Assembly (NCBI RefSeq): GCF_000161835.1
Contig: NZ_GG697169.2
Location: 3,268,147 to 3,332,146 of the forward strand
Source: Thalassobium sp. R2A62
GTDB taxonomy: Bacteria > Pseudomonadota > Alphaproteobacteria > Rhodobacterales > Rhodobacteraceae
Reading direction: 5' to 3'
DNA length: 64,000 nucleotides
In this document: positions 1-8,840 of the stretch, piece by piece
Layout: each line of letters begins with the position of its first letter
Position numbering within the stretch: the first letter of the stretch is position 1
Notes under the pieces: generated by a model
Seen by the model: only the letters and a program-made list of their open reading frames with translations
Databases searched by the model: none
Told to the model about the DNA's origin: nothing
Position numbers and translations under genes: made by a program

Positions 1-11
1 CCCTAACTCTT

Positions 12-998
12 TCAGGTCATCCGTAGCGCCAAATCAATCACGCGGTTGGCATAGCCCCATTCGTTGTCATACCAACCGAAAATCCGAACCTGCCCGTCTC
101 CGCCTACCATTGCTTCGGGTTGGGCCACGATCAGGCTCTCGGGGCGTCCACGCAAATCGGTCGAGACCAAAGGGCGGTCCGTATGGCCAATGATCGTATC
201 GCTTTGCTCGGCGACCCACGCCTGCAAGGATCCGGCATCGGGCGTCTGATCAAACCGTGCCACCACATCAATTGCAGACACGCTGGCCGTGGGCACCCGC
301 ACCGATGCAGCCGTCAAACGATCTGCCATATCAGGCAGGATCACACCGACCATTCGCGATGCGCTGGTAGTAGTGGGAACCATCGACAGCGCCCCCGCCC
401 GTGATCGCGCCATGTCGCCGCGCGGCCCATCGACCATTGGCTGGCTGCCGGTATAGCAGTGGATCGTAGTCATATGCGCCGCGCGCAAGTCAAAGCGTTC
501 GTCCAAACGGGCCAACAACGGGGCTAAGGCATTGGTCGTACAGGATGCATTCGACACAATCGTTTGATCCCCCAGAACCGCGTCGTTCGCCCCAAGAACC
601 ACGGTCACATCCGCCGCGTCACTAGGGCCTGTGATCATCACCCGTTTGGCACCCGCGTCCAAGCCGCGCATCGCCCAGTCGCGGGCCTGCGCCTTGCCTG
701 TGCATTCGAGCACCAGATCAACGCCAGCCAGATCAACGGTCGACAGATCTGGCGTCCGGTGAAAACGGACCCGCGTATCATCGACAATCAGATGATCCGC
801 ATCATGCGAGACATCGCCGCGAAACACGCCGAACACGCTGTCATACTCAAAGAGATAGGCACATGTTTCCACTGGCGCGATGTCGTTGATGCAAACCACT
901 TCGATGCCGGTCTCCAGTCGGTCCTGCATCAAAATTCGCAGCACAGACCGTCCAATCCGGCCAAATCCATTGATCGCAATACGCAAAGGGCGAGCCAT
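12..998 (-). CDS. gap: Type I glyceraldehyde-3-phosphate dehydrogenase
   Basis: Cytosolic glycolytic/gluconeogenic enzyme that oxidises glyceraldehyde 3-phosphate to 1,3-bisphosphoglycerate with NAD(P). The 328-residue protein opens with the Rossmann motif INGFGRIGR (residues 9-17) and carries the catalytic SNASCTTN motif with Cys153; the C-terminus has the family WYDNEWGY signature. The start at 998 is chosen because it is preceded by a GAGGA ribosome site and begins exactly at the family N-terminus; the frame stays open to 1142 but that stretch has no family similarity. The gene reads away from folD. Other roseobacters usually carry more than one gap gene, so the exact physiological role (glycolytic or gluconeogenic) is not settled by this sequence. 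Confidence 0.95.
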   Translation of the reverse strand: MARPLRIAINGFGRIGRSVLRILMQDRLETGIEVVCINDIAPVETCAYLFEYDSVFGVFRGDVSHDADHLIVDDTRVRFHRTPDLSTVDLAGVDLVLECTGKAQARDWAMRGLDAGAKRVMITGPSDAADVTVVLGANDAVLGDQTIVSNASCTTNALAPLLARLDERFDLRAAHMTTIHCYTGSQPMVDGPRGDMARSRAGALSMVPTTTSASRMVGVILPDMADRLTAASVRVPTASVSAIDVVARFDQTPDAGSLQAWVAEQSDTIIGHTDRPLVSTDLRGRPESLIVAQPEAMVGGDGQVRIFGWYDNEWGYANRVIDLALRMT

Positions 999-1447
999 CA
1001 CATCATCCTCTATTTTGTAAGACGACGTTCCACCACGCAGCGACCAGATACAACCCTTATCGGACGGATCTTGGGCTGTTTGCGCGGATAGGCTTAGAGA
1101 CGCTCTCGGACCTCGTGCCTGTGACCCTCTCTTGGTCAGCAAAGCGTGGCACCCGATGCGTCTGGATGTTGGTTCAGAAGGCTAGGCGGGTCGCAATGTA
1201 GATGCGTAATTTTGGGGCGGATGACACCCATTTTCAGATGCAAAACGACCCTGACCGACCACCCACCTGATCCAGCGGTGCAGGTCGCTTACGGGAATTA
1301 CTAGCGGCCAACCTCTGTTTCCTATGCGCTCAGAGTTATTGGCGTTCCGTCGCTTTTCTGCAGTGAAATGACCGTTTCCCCTCACGACAGCGCGCATTCT
1401 TTGCTGCAGCAGTGTTGGCACAGCTTTGAAACGGGTCAGGGAACACA
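999..1447. other. Divergent intergenic region between gap and folD
   Basis: About 450 bases between two divergently read genes. It must hold both promoters, but no convincing -35/-10 pair or operator palindrome could be recognised by eye. Open frames on both strands here show no family resemblance and were not accepted as genes. An AGGGA ribosome site lies just before the folD start. Confidence 0.5.
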
Positions 1448-2317
1448 ATGCAAAACGACCACCGCTTGATCGACGGCGTTGCTGTCAAAAAGACCATTTT
1501 GGCCGAGGTACGCGCCTATACAGATGCCGTAGGTATAATGCCGCGCCTTGTGTCGATCCTGATTGGCGATACGGCTGCCGCCGAAGTTTACGTCCGCAAC
1601 CAAGCCCGCGCCGCCGAGGCCGCAGGCCTGCGGTTCGATCAACAGGTCTGGCCCGCGGATGTGACCCAAGAAGATTGCAAACAGCGCATTCTGGCCATGA
1701 ACGATGACGCCGATGTGTTGGGCATCATTCTACAACGTCCTGTTCCCGATCACATCAACGTCCGATCACTGCAATCGGCCATTCACCCGCTCAAAGATGT
1801 CGAAGGTATGAACCCTGCATCCATCGGCAATATTGTCTATTCGGATGTGGCGCTTGCCCCCTGTACGGCAGCAGCCAGTGTCGAGTTGATCAAACAAACG
1901 GGTCTTCCGATGGAAGGGCTAGAAGTCGTCATGATCGGTCATTCGGAAATCGTCGGTAAACCTGCCGCTATGATGCTGATGGCCGAGGGAGCGACGGTCA
2001 CGGTCTGTCACCACATGACCCGTTCGGTGGCGATGCATTCGCGTCGCGCAGATGTGGTTGTTGTTGCCGTGGGCAAGGCTGGCCTCGTGGGGCCTGACAT
2101 GATCAAGCCGGGTGCTGCCGTCATCGACATCGGTATCAACCAGATCGAAGAAGATGGTCAGTTCAAGATCGTGGGCGACGTCCAAACAGACGCTGTCAAA
2201 GAGGTAGCAGGCTGGGTCACCCCTGTTCCGGGTGGCGTTGGACCCGTGACTGTCGCGATCCTCATGCGCAACGCTGTGGTCGCACATAAACGCCAGCTTG
2301 CAGCAGGTTGGCTCTAG
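1448..2317 (+). CDS. folD: FolD-family methylene-THF dehydrogenase, divergent active site
   Basis: FolD normally oxidises 5,10-methylene-THF to methenyl-THF with NADP and then hydrolyses that to 10-formyl-THF. This 289-residue protein has the whole fold: the folate half (residues 1-120), the HPLKDVEG segment, the dinucleotide half with VIGHSEIVGKP, and the C-terminal TPVPGGVGPVT signature. Aligned by eye with E. coli FolD, the essential Lys54 is Gln52 here, Asp121 is Glu119, while Tyr50 (Tyr48), Gln98 (Gln96) and Gly122 (Gly120) are kept. Lys54 is required for cyclohydrolase activity in the family, so this copy may only be a dehydrogenase. Its place beside tdm suggests that it handles one-carbon units from amine demethylation; a housekeeping folD probably exists elsewhere. 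Confidence 0.9.
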   Translation: MQNDHRLIDGVAVKKTILAEVRAYTDAVGIMPRLVSILIGDTAAAEVYVRNQARAAEAAGLRFDQQVWPADVTQEDCKQRILAMNDDADVLGIILQRPVPDHINVRSLQSAIHPLKDVEGMNPASIGNIVYSDVALAPCTAAASVELIKQTGLPMEGLEVVMIGHSEIVGKPAAMMLMAEGATVTVCHHMTRSVAMHSRRADVVVVAVGKAGLVGPDMIKPGAAVIDIGINQIEEDGQFKIVGDVQTDAVKEVAGWVTPVPGGVGPVTVAILMRNAVVAHKRQLAAGWL

Positions 2318-3159
2318 AGTGCGAGGTACCCGATCCCTGCAAAGGCGATTGCGCACCCTAACCACTGGATGCTGGTCATGCGCTCGCGCAGAAATGCCCA
2401 TGCCATCACGATGGTCAGCAGCCCAAAGACGCTGCTCGCGACGGCCGCATATTGTGCGTCCGGCAACCCTGCCGCGGATACCACGCTCATCAATGCGATC
2501 CCGTCTGCGATCCCCATTAGGCACAAGACCGCCAATGTACTGCGTCCGGGCCAAAACGGCAAACGCAGCGCGGCCATGCCGATCACCAATAGCGTGATCA
2601 GAACCAGACGTGTGACCAGCGTGGCTGGCATATCGTGCGACATCTCTGCTGCCATCTGCCCTAGGGCGAATGTCCCCGCAAACCCGACTGCGGCGATTGC
2701 GGATAGTGCGATTGTTGGCCCCTTGGCTGGCACGTCTTCGGTGCTGTCATCTGACAGAGCCGCGACAATAGAAACGCCAAAGATGATCGCTAAAACAGCC
2801 CCCCATTGCCACAGGTTGATCTCGGCCCCGCGCATCGCGGCCCATCCAACGGACAAAACCGGATAGCTGGCAATGATCGGGGAAACCAACCGGACGGGCC
2901 CGCGTTGGAACGCGCCGTAAAGGCCCAGACTGGCGATCAGAAAAAAGACACCCGCCAAAGCGGACCAACCAACGGCCTCTCGCGGCATAGGGTGAAAGTC
3001 GCTCTGCAAGACCATCATCCCTAGGTGAAACGCCGTGCCCGCCAGTGAGACGGTCAACAGCGCGGCCATCAACGGGGTGCGCTGGCTGAGATACCGCACA
3101 CAGATATCGTGAAATCCCCACGCAAACGCGGCAATTAACCCCAGAGCAAGAGCGCTCAT
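2314..3159 (-). CDS. EamA/DMT-family inner-membrane transporter
   Basis: A 281-residue, strongly hydrophobic protein with about ten predicted membrane helices in the two-repeat EamA layout typical of 10-TMS drug/metabolite transporters. Such proteins export amino acids, metabolites or drugs; the substrate cannot be read from the sequence. Its stop codon shares the CTAG tetranucleotide at 2314-2317 with the stop of convergent folD. Its start overlaps the stop of the upstream 54-residue gene by four bases (ATGA), so the two are almost certainly translated together. The position between folD and tdm suggests a link to methylated-amine metabolism, but this is inference. Confidence 0.85.
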   Translation of the reverse strand: MSALALGLIAAFAWGFHDICVRYLSQRTPLMAALLTVSLAGTAFHLGMMVLQSDFHPMPREAVGWSALAGVFFLIASLGLYGAFQRGPVRLVSPIIASYPVLSVGWAAMRGAEINLWQWGAVLAIIFGVSIVAALSDDSTEDVPAKGPTIALSAIAAVGFAGTFALGQMAAEMSHDMPATLVTRLVLITLLVIGMAALRLPFWPGRSTLAVLCLMGIADGIALMSVVSAAGLPDAQYAAVASSVFGLLTIVMAWAFLRERMTSIQWLGCAIAFAGIGYLAL

Positions 3160-3320
3160 TTATCAGCTCTGAAGAAGGGAATCAGAAACACCAGACAGGC
3201 GATCAGAAAGAACACGCTTCCGAACATTGCCCAAAAGGATCCGATGCTCGCGATGATGAATCCGATTGCAGATACTATAAACAGCACCCACCCAAGCAAG
3301 TTGATCTGGTTATTCGTCAC
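3156..3320 (-). CDS. Small 54-residue inner-membrane protein coupled to the EamA gene
   Basis: Read on the minus strand from a GTG at 3320 to a TGA at 3156. The translation starts VTNNQINLLGWVLF and is almost all hydrophobic, with two likely membrane segments (about residues 8-27 and 30-49) and a charged tail RADK. The stop overlaps the start of the EamA transporter as ATGA. No ATG lies upstream in frame before a stop, so GTG is the only reasonable start; the ribosome site is weak. The other two frames of this stretch contain stops or unlikely protein. Function unknown; it could be an accessory subunit or stabiliser of the transporter. Confidence 0.7.
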   Translation of the reverse strand: MTNNQINLLGWVLFIVSAIGFIIASIGSFWAMFGSVFFLIACLVFLIPFFRADK

Positions 3321-3421
3321 GATGGCGTTCCGTTTTTCTTGATGGAAGAGATAAAAGTCGATATTCTTTTAGTTCAATATTTATTCCGCAGATGCAACAT
3401 CTGCGTTGGGGAGGTCCGCAG

Positions 3422-5806
3422 ATGCTGGACGACATCTATCCAAATGTGAATGCGGGGCCGCCCAAGCCTAGCAAAATAATCGAACCCCGTGTGTTTTCGT
3501 TGTCGCCGGGCACCGAACGCTATGTCGTCGAAGGCTGCGGTGCGATCCTGGTCGCTGTCGAGACGGGCGATACGTTGACTGTCACCAACGACGAAGGTGG
3601 CCAGCTTTGTGAAATCCTTGCAGCGGACCGCAAAGGGGTGATCGATACGGGTCTCTTGGGCGAGGCGCCCAATTCAGATGCCAGCGGTCTCAAGTCGTTG
3701 CTCACCTCTGACGACCAATCGCTCCGGTCCTTGCGTATGGGGATTGAGGCACGCGGTCTCGATCTATTGCAGGCCAGCTCGCTGCGCATGTTTGACGCCG
3801 GCACACCTGCCAAAACATCCGCCAGTTTCACAGCCACCCGCGACGGCATCGCAATCGTCGCCGCCCCGATCTTGGGTGGCGACGGGACGATGGACATTGA
3901 GGCGCAGAATACTGCGACCCCTTTGACTGTGATGGTCAAACGCGCTGTTCTGAAATCTCATGCGCGGTTTGAACTGCCTGATCCACTAGCCGATCCGCTG
4001 GCTGACATTCGTGTCCACAGCCAAACCGCCGAGGCATATTTCGTCAAAGCAGGCGACTATATCCAAATCATCGATGTGGATGGGCGTCAGTGCACGGACT
4101 TTGAATGCTTCAGTGCCCGCAAGCTGGACAAAGGGATCGAACATGCGTTGGACGTGACGACGACCCGCACGCTGATGGGTCACGCCTATCCAATGCCGGG
4201 CCTTCACGCGAAATATTATGATCAGGAAATGGTCCCACTGGTCGAAGTGGTCCAAGACACCTGCGGACGCCACGATGCCTTTGCGCTGGCCTGTGCCGCA
4301 AAATACTACGACGACATCGGGTATCCGGGTCACGCCAACTGCTCGGATAACTTTAACGCAGCCCTCGACCCCTTTGGTGTCACAGGGCGTCCCGGTTGGA
4401 TGGCGATCAACTTTTTCTTCAATACCGGCATCGACGAACACGGTGTGATGTTCACGGACGAACCGTGGTCGCGACCCAGCGACTATGTTCTGTTGCGCGC
4501 GCTGACTGATCTGGTCTGCGTCAGCTCGGCCTGTCCTGATGACACAACTCCGGCCAACGGCTGGAACCCCACAGATATTCACGTGCGCACCTATTCGGGC
4601 GCCGAAACATTCCAACGCTCGGTCGCCTATCGCCCGACCCCAGATGCAGAGTTCAAGATGACCAAACAAACAGGGTTCCACGACAAGTTCGCCGAACACA
4701 CGCGCAACTTTATTGAATACAATGGTTACTGGCTGGCCAACTGCTTTGCCGATGCGGGCCCGATCCAAGAATACCACGCTTGCCGTGAAAAGGCCGTCAT
4801 CATGGACCTGTCGCCGCTGCGCAAGTTCGAGATCAATGGCCCCGATGCCGAGGCGCTGTGCCAATACATCTTTACCCGCAACATGAAGACACTGCCCATT
4901 GGTGGCGTCGTCTACACCGCCATGTGCTACGAGCACGGCGGCATGATCGACGACGGTACGGTGTTCCGTCTGGCCAAGGATAACTTCCGCTGGATCGGCG
5001 GCAATGACTACGGTGGTGAATGGATCCGCGAGCAGGCCGAAAAACTGGGGCTCAAGGTTCTGGCCCGCTCGTCAACGGACCAGCTGCACAACGTCGCGGT
5101 CCAAGGGCCCGAGAGCCGCGATATCCTGCGCAAAATCACTTGGACTGCGCCGCACAACCCTGAATTTGACCAACTCGGATGGTTCCGCTTTACGCCTGCG
5201 CGGCTCAACAACGAAGGCGGCACTCCCTTTGTTTTGTCGCGGACCGGCTACACAGGTGAATTGGGCTACGAGGTGATGTGCCACCCCAAACACGCCCCCG
5301 AGATCTTTGATGCGATCTGGGAGGCCGGACAGGGCCACGGTCTGACACCGATGGGCCTAGAGGCTCTGGATATGGTCCGCGTCGAAGCGGGTCTGATTTT
5401 TGCAGGCTACGACTTTTCCGACCAGACCGACCCGTTCGAGGCGGGCATCGGCTTTACCGTGCCGCTCAAATCCAAGCCGGATGATTTTATCGGTCGCGAT
5501 GCGTTGATCCGCCGCAAAGAACACCCACAGCGCAAACTGGTGGGCCTGGATATCGACAGCAACGTGGACGTCGAACATGGCGATTGCATCCACATTGGAC
5601 GCGCTCAAATTGGCGAAGTGACATCCGCGATGCGTTCGCCTCTCTTGGGGCGCAACATCGCGATGGCCCGCATTGACGTAGCACATGCTGACCCCGAGAC
5701 CGACGTTGAGATTGGCAAACTGGATGGCCATCAAAAGCGTCTTCCAGCAACCATTCGCACGGACCTCGCGGCCTTCGATCCAACCAAATCGCGTCCTCGC
5801 TCATGA
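3422..5806 (+). CDS. tdm: Trimethylamine N-oxide demethylase (DUF1989 + GcvT-fold)
   Basis: Cytoplasmic enzyme that splits TMAO into dimethylamine and formaldehyde, the latter possibly captured by tetrahydrofolate. The 794-residue protein has an N-terminal DUF1989-type half (about residues 1-410) rich in conserved cysteines (Cys224, Cys229, Cys281, Cys307, Cys366, Cys371; some should be zinc ligands) and a C-terminal GcvT/aminomethyltransferase-type half (about 430-790) with the typical SRTGYTGELGYEV segment. The start at 3422 has a GGGGAGG ribosome site seven bases upstream; an ATG at 3392 lacks one. The stop overlaps the next start as ATGA. Neighbours tmm, folD and the distant tmoXWV and dmmDABC clusters support the Tdm assignment over other DUF1989/GcvT fusions. 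Confidence 0.9.
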   Translation: MLDDIYPNVNAGPPKPSKIIEPRVFSLSPGTERYVVEGCGAILVAVETGDTLTVTNDEGGQLCEILAADRKGVIDTGLLGEAPNSDASGLKSLLTSDDQSLRSLRMGIEARGLDLLQASSLRMFDAGTPAKTSASFTATRDGIAIVAAPILGGDGTMDIEAQNTATPLTVMVKRAVLKSHARFELPDPLADPLADIRVHSQTAEAYFVKAGDYIQIIDVDGRQCTDFECFSARKLDKGIEHALDVTTTRTLMGHAYPMPGLHAKYYDQEMVPLVEVVQDTCGRHDAFALACAAKYYDDIGYPGHANCSDNFNAALDPFGVTGRPGWMAINFFFNTGIDEHGVMFTDEPWSRPSDYVLLRALTDLVCVSSACPDDTTPANGWNPTDIHVRTYSGAETFQRSVAYRPTPDAEFKMTKQTGFHDKFAEHTRNFIEYNGYWLANCFADAGPIQEYHACREKAVIMDLSPLRKFEINGPDAEALCQYIFTRNMKTLPIGGVVYTAMCYEHGGMIDDGTVFRLAKDNFRWIGGNDYGGEWIREQAEKLGLKVLARSSTDQLHNVAVQGPESRDILRKITWTAPHNPEFDQLGWFRFTPARLNNEGGTPFVLSRTGYTGELGYEVMCHPKHAPEIFDAIWEAGQGHGLTPMGLEALDMVRVEAGLIFAGYDFSDQTDPFEAGIGFTVPLKSKPDDFIGRDALIRRKEHPQRKLVGLDIDSNVDVEHGDCIHIGRAQIGEVTSAMRSPLLGRNIAMARIDVAHADPETDVEIGKLDGHQKRLPATIRTDLAAFDPTKSRPRS

Positions 5807-6207
5807 TGCTGCGCCACAAGATACTGGATTTTGTGCGGCCCGTGCTGGCCGTAGCGTTTCTTGTGGCGGGCAGCATGGCGCATGCGCAATCGGTCAAGCT
5901 CCAAGCGCACGAGATTGACGCGCTCTTGTCCGGCAATACGGTGGTCGGCCAGTGGGAAGGCGCCAAATACGCACAGTATTTTGACCCCGATGGCCACACC
6001 ATCTACGCCCAAGACGGCAGCCGTTCGGCCCGTGGTCAGTGGCGCACTGATCCCGAACAGGATGAATTCCAATCCATCTGGCCCAGCGATGCCGAATGGC
6101 AGGGCTGGTTTGTCATGGAGTTTGGTGGCGATTTCTATTGGGTCAGCAAAACCACCCCGCCCACATTGTTCGAGGTTCTCGACGGTCTCAAGTTGGTCGA
6201 TGAATGA
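5803..6207 (+). CDS. Small secreted protein coupled to tdm
   Basis: A 134-residue protein starting four bases before the end of tdm (ATGA overlap). An N-terminal signal peptide is clear: basic MMLRHK, a hydrophobic core, and a cleavage-like SMAHAQ at about residues 24-29. The mature part is about 107 residues, rich in Trp and acidic residues, with no lipobox, so a soluble periplasmic or secreted protein is expected. It is not a family I recognise. Coupling to tdm implies co-translation, although Tdm is cytoplasmic and this product is exported. Confidence 0.8.
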   Translation: MMLRHKILDFVRPVLAVAFLVAGSMAHAQSVKLQAHEIDALLSGNTVVGQWEGAKYAQYFDPDGHTIYAQDGSRSARGQWRTDPEQDEFQSIWPSDAEWQGWFVMEFGGDFYWVSKTTPPTLFEVLDGLKLVDE

Positions 6208-6628
6208 TAAGCTCGGCGCTTGTCTTAGCACTTTGTCTTGGGCAACCCGCCGCGGCGAACATCTGTGATCACCTCGCACACTGACCCGCGCGCTGGGCAA
6301 GCCTGATGTCATCCCCGAATTTACACTCGCCGGACAGACATTGCGCTGCCAACATAGCCTTGCCATTGGTGGCGCGGCATCCGTTCACTGTGCTGTGCCG
6401 TTCGACTTTCGCGCGCCCTTGGCCACGGCCACCTTTGAAAGCGCACTTGATGATGCCACGACATGTGGCACCTCGCTGGATCAAACCGATCCAGACGTTA
6501 GCCACCCCGACAGCTATGATCTACGCCGCTTCGTATTGCCGGATGCGACCCTGCAAATATCGCTTAAGGACAAAGGCGCATTGTCGCAGACCTACATCTT
6601 TGTCCGGCTGACAGGGCAGGGTGGGTAG
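6204..6628 (+). pseudogene. Small secreted-protein gene broken by a frameshift
   Basis: An ATG at 6204 overlaps the previous stop (ATGA) and encodes a textbook signal peptide, MISSALVLALCLGQPAAA, then NICDHLAH and a TGA at 6282-6284. From about 6269 a different frame carries on with protein-like sequence (for example SLAIGGAASVHCAVPFDFR) to a TAG at 6628, and has no good start of its own. A single shift near 6270-6282 would join the two into a secreted protein of roughly 140 residues. It is either a real null allele or a sequence error. The joined product has a Cys-containing mature part; function unknown. Confidence 0.65.
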
Positions 6629-6734
6629 CCGCGTCTTGGCCCATACTTTGATCTAGTAGAGCATTATTTTCCGACCCGTCCGGTGTCGCAATCAGAGAGG
6701 ACACCCCACTGGGGATTGTCCCACTATCGTCCCT

Positions 6735-7328
6735 ATGACGAACCTCGATCCATACGAAACACTCTTGGCCGAAACCCTTGCGGCCTGCTTTGGGCATCCG
6801 GTGGTCCGCGCATTCGCCCCGTTCCCAACAGCCGTCAAACGACAGCCGCTCGACCCTCACTATTGCCCCTGCAGTGACTATTTCGAGACCGAAGCCGGCT
6901 GGCCCGACGACACCTATGATCCCTTGCGCCGTGCACTCTTGGCCGTATCGCCAACCGCCCATTGGCGCGAGACGTATAAAGGCACGGACATCGGATCTGA
7001 TTTCATGGACCGCTTTGGCTGCTACAGCATCATCGGCCCCGGTGGTCCCTTTGCTTCGGACACGGGGCGAGTGTGGATGGTCTATATGCCGCCGGACCTC
7101 GACTACCCTGATCACCATCACCCCGCCCAAGAGATGTATCTGATCGTGTCTGGCAGCGCAGAGTTTCGCAAGGCGGGTGCGCCAAACGAAACGCTCCGCG
7201 CGGGCGACACAGCCATCCACGTCAGCAACCAGCCGCACGCCATGCAAACCCATGACGAACCGGTGCTATGTCTGGTGATTTGGAAAGATGAGTTCGAGAC
7301 GCCGCCCGTTCTGACGAGCGGCGTCTAA
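6735..7328 (+). CDS. Cupin of the DMSP-lyase-like (DddL/DddQ) superfamily
   Basis: A 197-residue protein with a helical N-terminal half and a C-terminal cupin. The metal-binding motif reads HHHPAQEMY (His127, His129, Glu133, Tyr135), with the second cupin motif GDTAIHVSNQPHAM supplying His168. This His/His/Glu/Tyr/His set is the one used by DddQ/DddL-type lyases, which cleave dimethylsulfoniopropionate to DMS and acrylate. Members of this superfamily are often promiscuous, so DMSP cleavage is a possibility rather than a finding. It lies between tdm and tmm, convergent with tmm (15-base gap). The ribosome site is weak. Confidence 0.75.
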   Translation: MTNLDPYETLLAETLAACFGHPVVRAFAPFPTAVKRQPLDPHYCPCSDYFETEAGWPDDTYDPLRRALLAVSPTAHWRETYKGTDIGSDFMDRFGCYSIIGPGGPFASDTGRVWMVYMPPDLDYPDHHHPAQEMYLIVSGSAEFRKAGAPNETLRAGDTAIHVSNQPHAMQTHDEPVLCLVIWKDEFETPPVLTSGV

Positions 7329-7343
7329 CAGGTCTGTCTGACC

Positions 7344-8678
7344 TTAGTTCTCCAGATAGACGTCCAGACTGTCGTCCAGCGCGTCCTTCCAAGGTGTGTG
7401 GTGCTTGGGCGCCATGGTCCCTGTAATGACCGACGCGTAGCCGTTGTCGCGGAACGTCATGATGCCGGCCTTCTTGTGGCCCTTCCACGCTTTGAACGCC
7501 TGACACGCGCCTTCGACGTCGAACGACGGGTAATCCGTCTCGTCGATCAGCTCTTTGATATAATCGCCCTGATACCAGATCGCGTCATAATCGTCTTCGC
7601 CCGCATCTTCGCGTGCAACCCGATCTGCCACATCCGCCTCCATTGCGGCACGGTCTGGCATCTCGATACGGCCCATCACCGCGTCACGGATCCACCACGC
7701 TTGGGCGTCAAACATATTGAACGTGAACCACTGGTCCTGCATCCCGATGTAGAACAGATCAGGCTCGTTCACATACGCCACACCTTTATACAGGTCCGCC
7801 GTGGCCAAACGGTTCGCAGTCTTCAGCCGCAGGTCGTCGGGCATAAAGGGGAAGTGGTGCTTGTAGCCTGTGCACAAGATCACCGCATCTACATCGCGGC
7901 TGGTGCCGTCTTTGAAATGCGCAGTGTTGCCATCCACATGGGTCAACAGGGGAACCTCGGCCCAGTTTTCAGGCCAATCATACCCCATCGCCGCTGTCCG
8001 GTGGCTGACGGTGATCGACTGGGCGCCGTACTTCCAACACTGGCTGCCAATGTCCTCGGCAGAGTAGGAGGTGCCGACGATCAAGATGTCCTTGTCTTTG
8101 AATTCCATCGCATCGCGGAAGTCATGCGCGTGCAAAATGCGGCCCTTAAAGTTCTCAAAGCCCGCAAAGTACGGAACGTTAGGCGTGCTAAAGTGACCAG
8201 AGCACACGATCACATGGTCAAAGCTCTCTGTATAAGTGTGATCCTCGGGCAGATTGCACACCGTCACGTCAAAGCCCGCATCGGTTTTCTCAACCCAGCG
8301 CACGGCGGTCTCAAACTTGATCCAGTCGCGCACACCAGCCTTTTCAACACGGCCCTGAATATAGTCAAACAGAACAGCACGCGGCGGATAGCTCGCAATT
8401 TGTTTGCCGAAATGCTCTTCGAATGAATAGTCGGCAAACTCCAAACCCTCTTTGGGGCCATTCGACCACAAATAGCGGTACATCGATCCGTGCACGGGCT
8501 CACCGTATTCATCTAGACCTGTGCGCCACGTGTAATTCCATAGGCCACCCCAGTTCGATTGCTTTTCAAAGCATACGATCTCGGGGATGTCCGCCCCAAC
8601 TGCGGCAGCCGATTGGAACGCACGCAATTGCGCCAGACCTGATGGACCTGCGCCGATGACGGCAATTCTCTTGGACAT
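7344..8678 (-). CDS. tmm: Trimethylamine monooxygenase (flavin-containing)
   Basis: Class B flavin monooxygenase that oxidises trimethylamine to TMAO with NADPH and O2; homologues also oxidise dimethyl sulfide to DMSO. The 444-residue protein has the FAD motif GAGPSG (residues 9-14), an FMO-type segment [13 protein letters not shown] (177-189) and the NADPH motif GTSYSAED (202-209), whose Tyr205 matches the position of the mobile tyrosine described for Tmm. The start at 8678 is set by an AGGGAAAA ribosome site and the family N-terminus MSKRIAVIG; the frame is open to 8744. It is the first step of the TMA route whose later enzymes are encoded on both sides. Confidence 0.93.
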   Translation of the reverse strand: MSKRIAVIGAGPSGLAQLRAFQSAAAVGADIPEIVCFEKQSNWGGLWNYTWRTGLDEYGEPVHGSMYRYLWSNGPKEGLEFADYSFEEHFGKQIASYPPRAVLFDYIQGRVEKAGVRDWIKFETAVRWVEKTDAGFDVTVCNLPEDHTYTESFDHVIVCSGHFSTPNVPYFAGFENFKGRILHAHDFRDAMEFKDKDILIVGTSYSAEDIGSQCWKYGAQSITVSHRTAAMGYDWPENWAEVPLLTHVDGNTAHFKDGTSRDVDAVILCTGYKHHFPFMPDDLRLKTANRLATADLYKGVAYVNEPDLFYIGMQDQWFTFNMFDAQAWWIRDAVMGRIEMPDRAAMEADVADRVAREDAGEDDYDAIWYQGDYIKELIDETDYPSFDVEGACQAFKAWKGHKKAGIMTFRDNGYASVITGTMAPKHHTPWKDALDDSLDVYLEN

Positions 8679-8840
8679 GTGTTTTCCCTGTCTTGGATTC
8701 TCGGTGTCATCAGGTGACCCGATACAGGCCACGACAGTCAACAATTATTCGTGACAGTAAAATTGGCGAGCTGCGAAAAGGGCTGGCCCCTTTGGCTGCT
8801 TTGCTCCTAAGCTATGCCGAGTTATCAAAGAGGCTGCTCC

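Noticed and set aside
2314-2317. Shared CTAG at convergent folD and EamA stops considered as a terminator element
   Set aside because: It is only the overlap of two stop codons; no stem or T run surrounds it.
3986-4936. 316-codon antisense frame inside tdm
   Set aside because: Lies wholly within a well-supported gene; its sequence is a shadow with no recognisable domain.
7398-8426. 342-codon plus-strand frame opposite tmm
   Set aside because: tmm has clear cofactor motifs on the other strand; the opposite frame has none.
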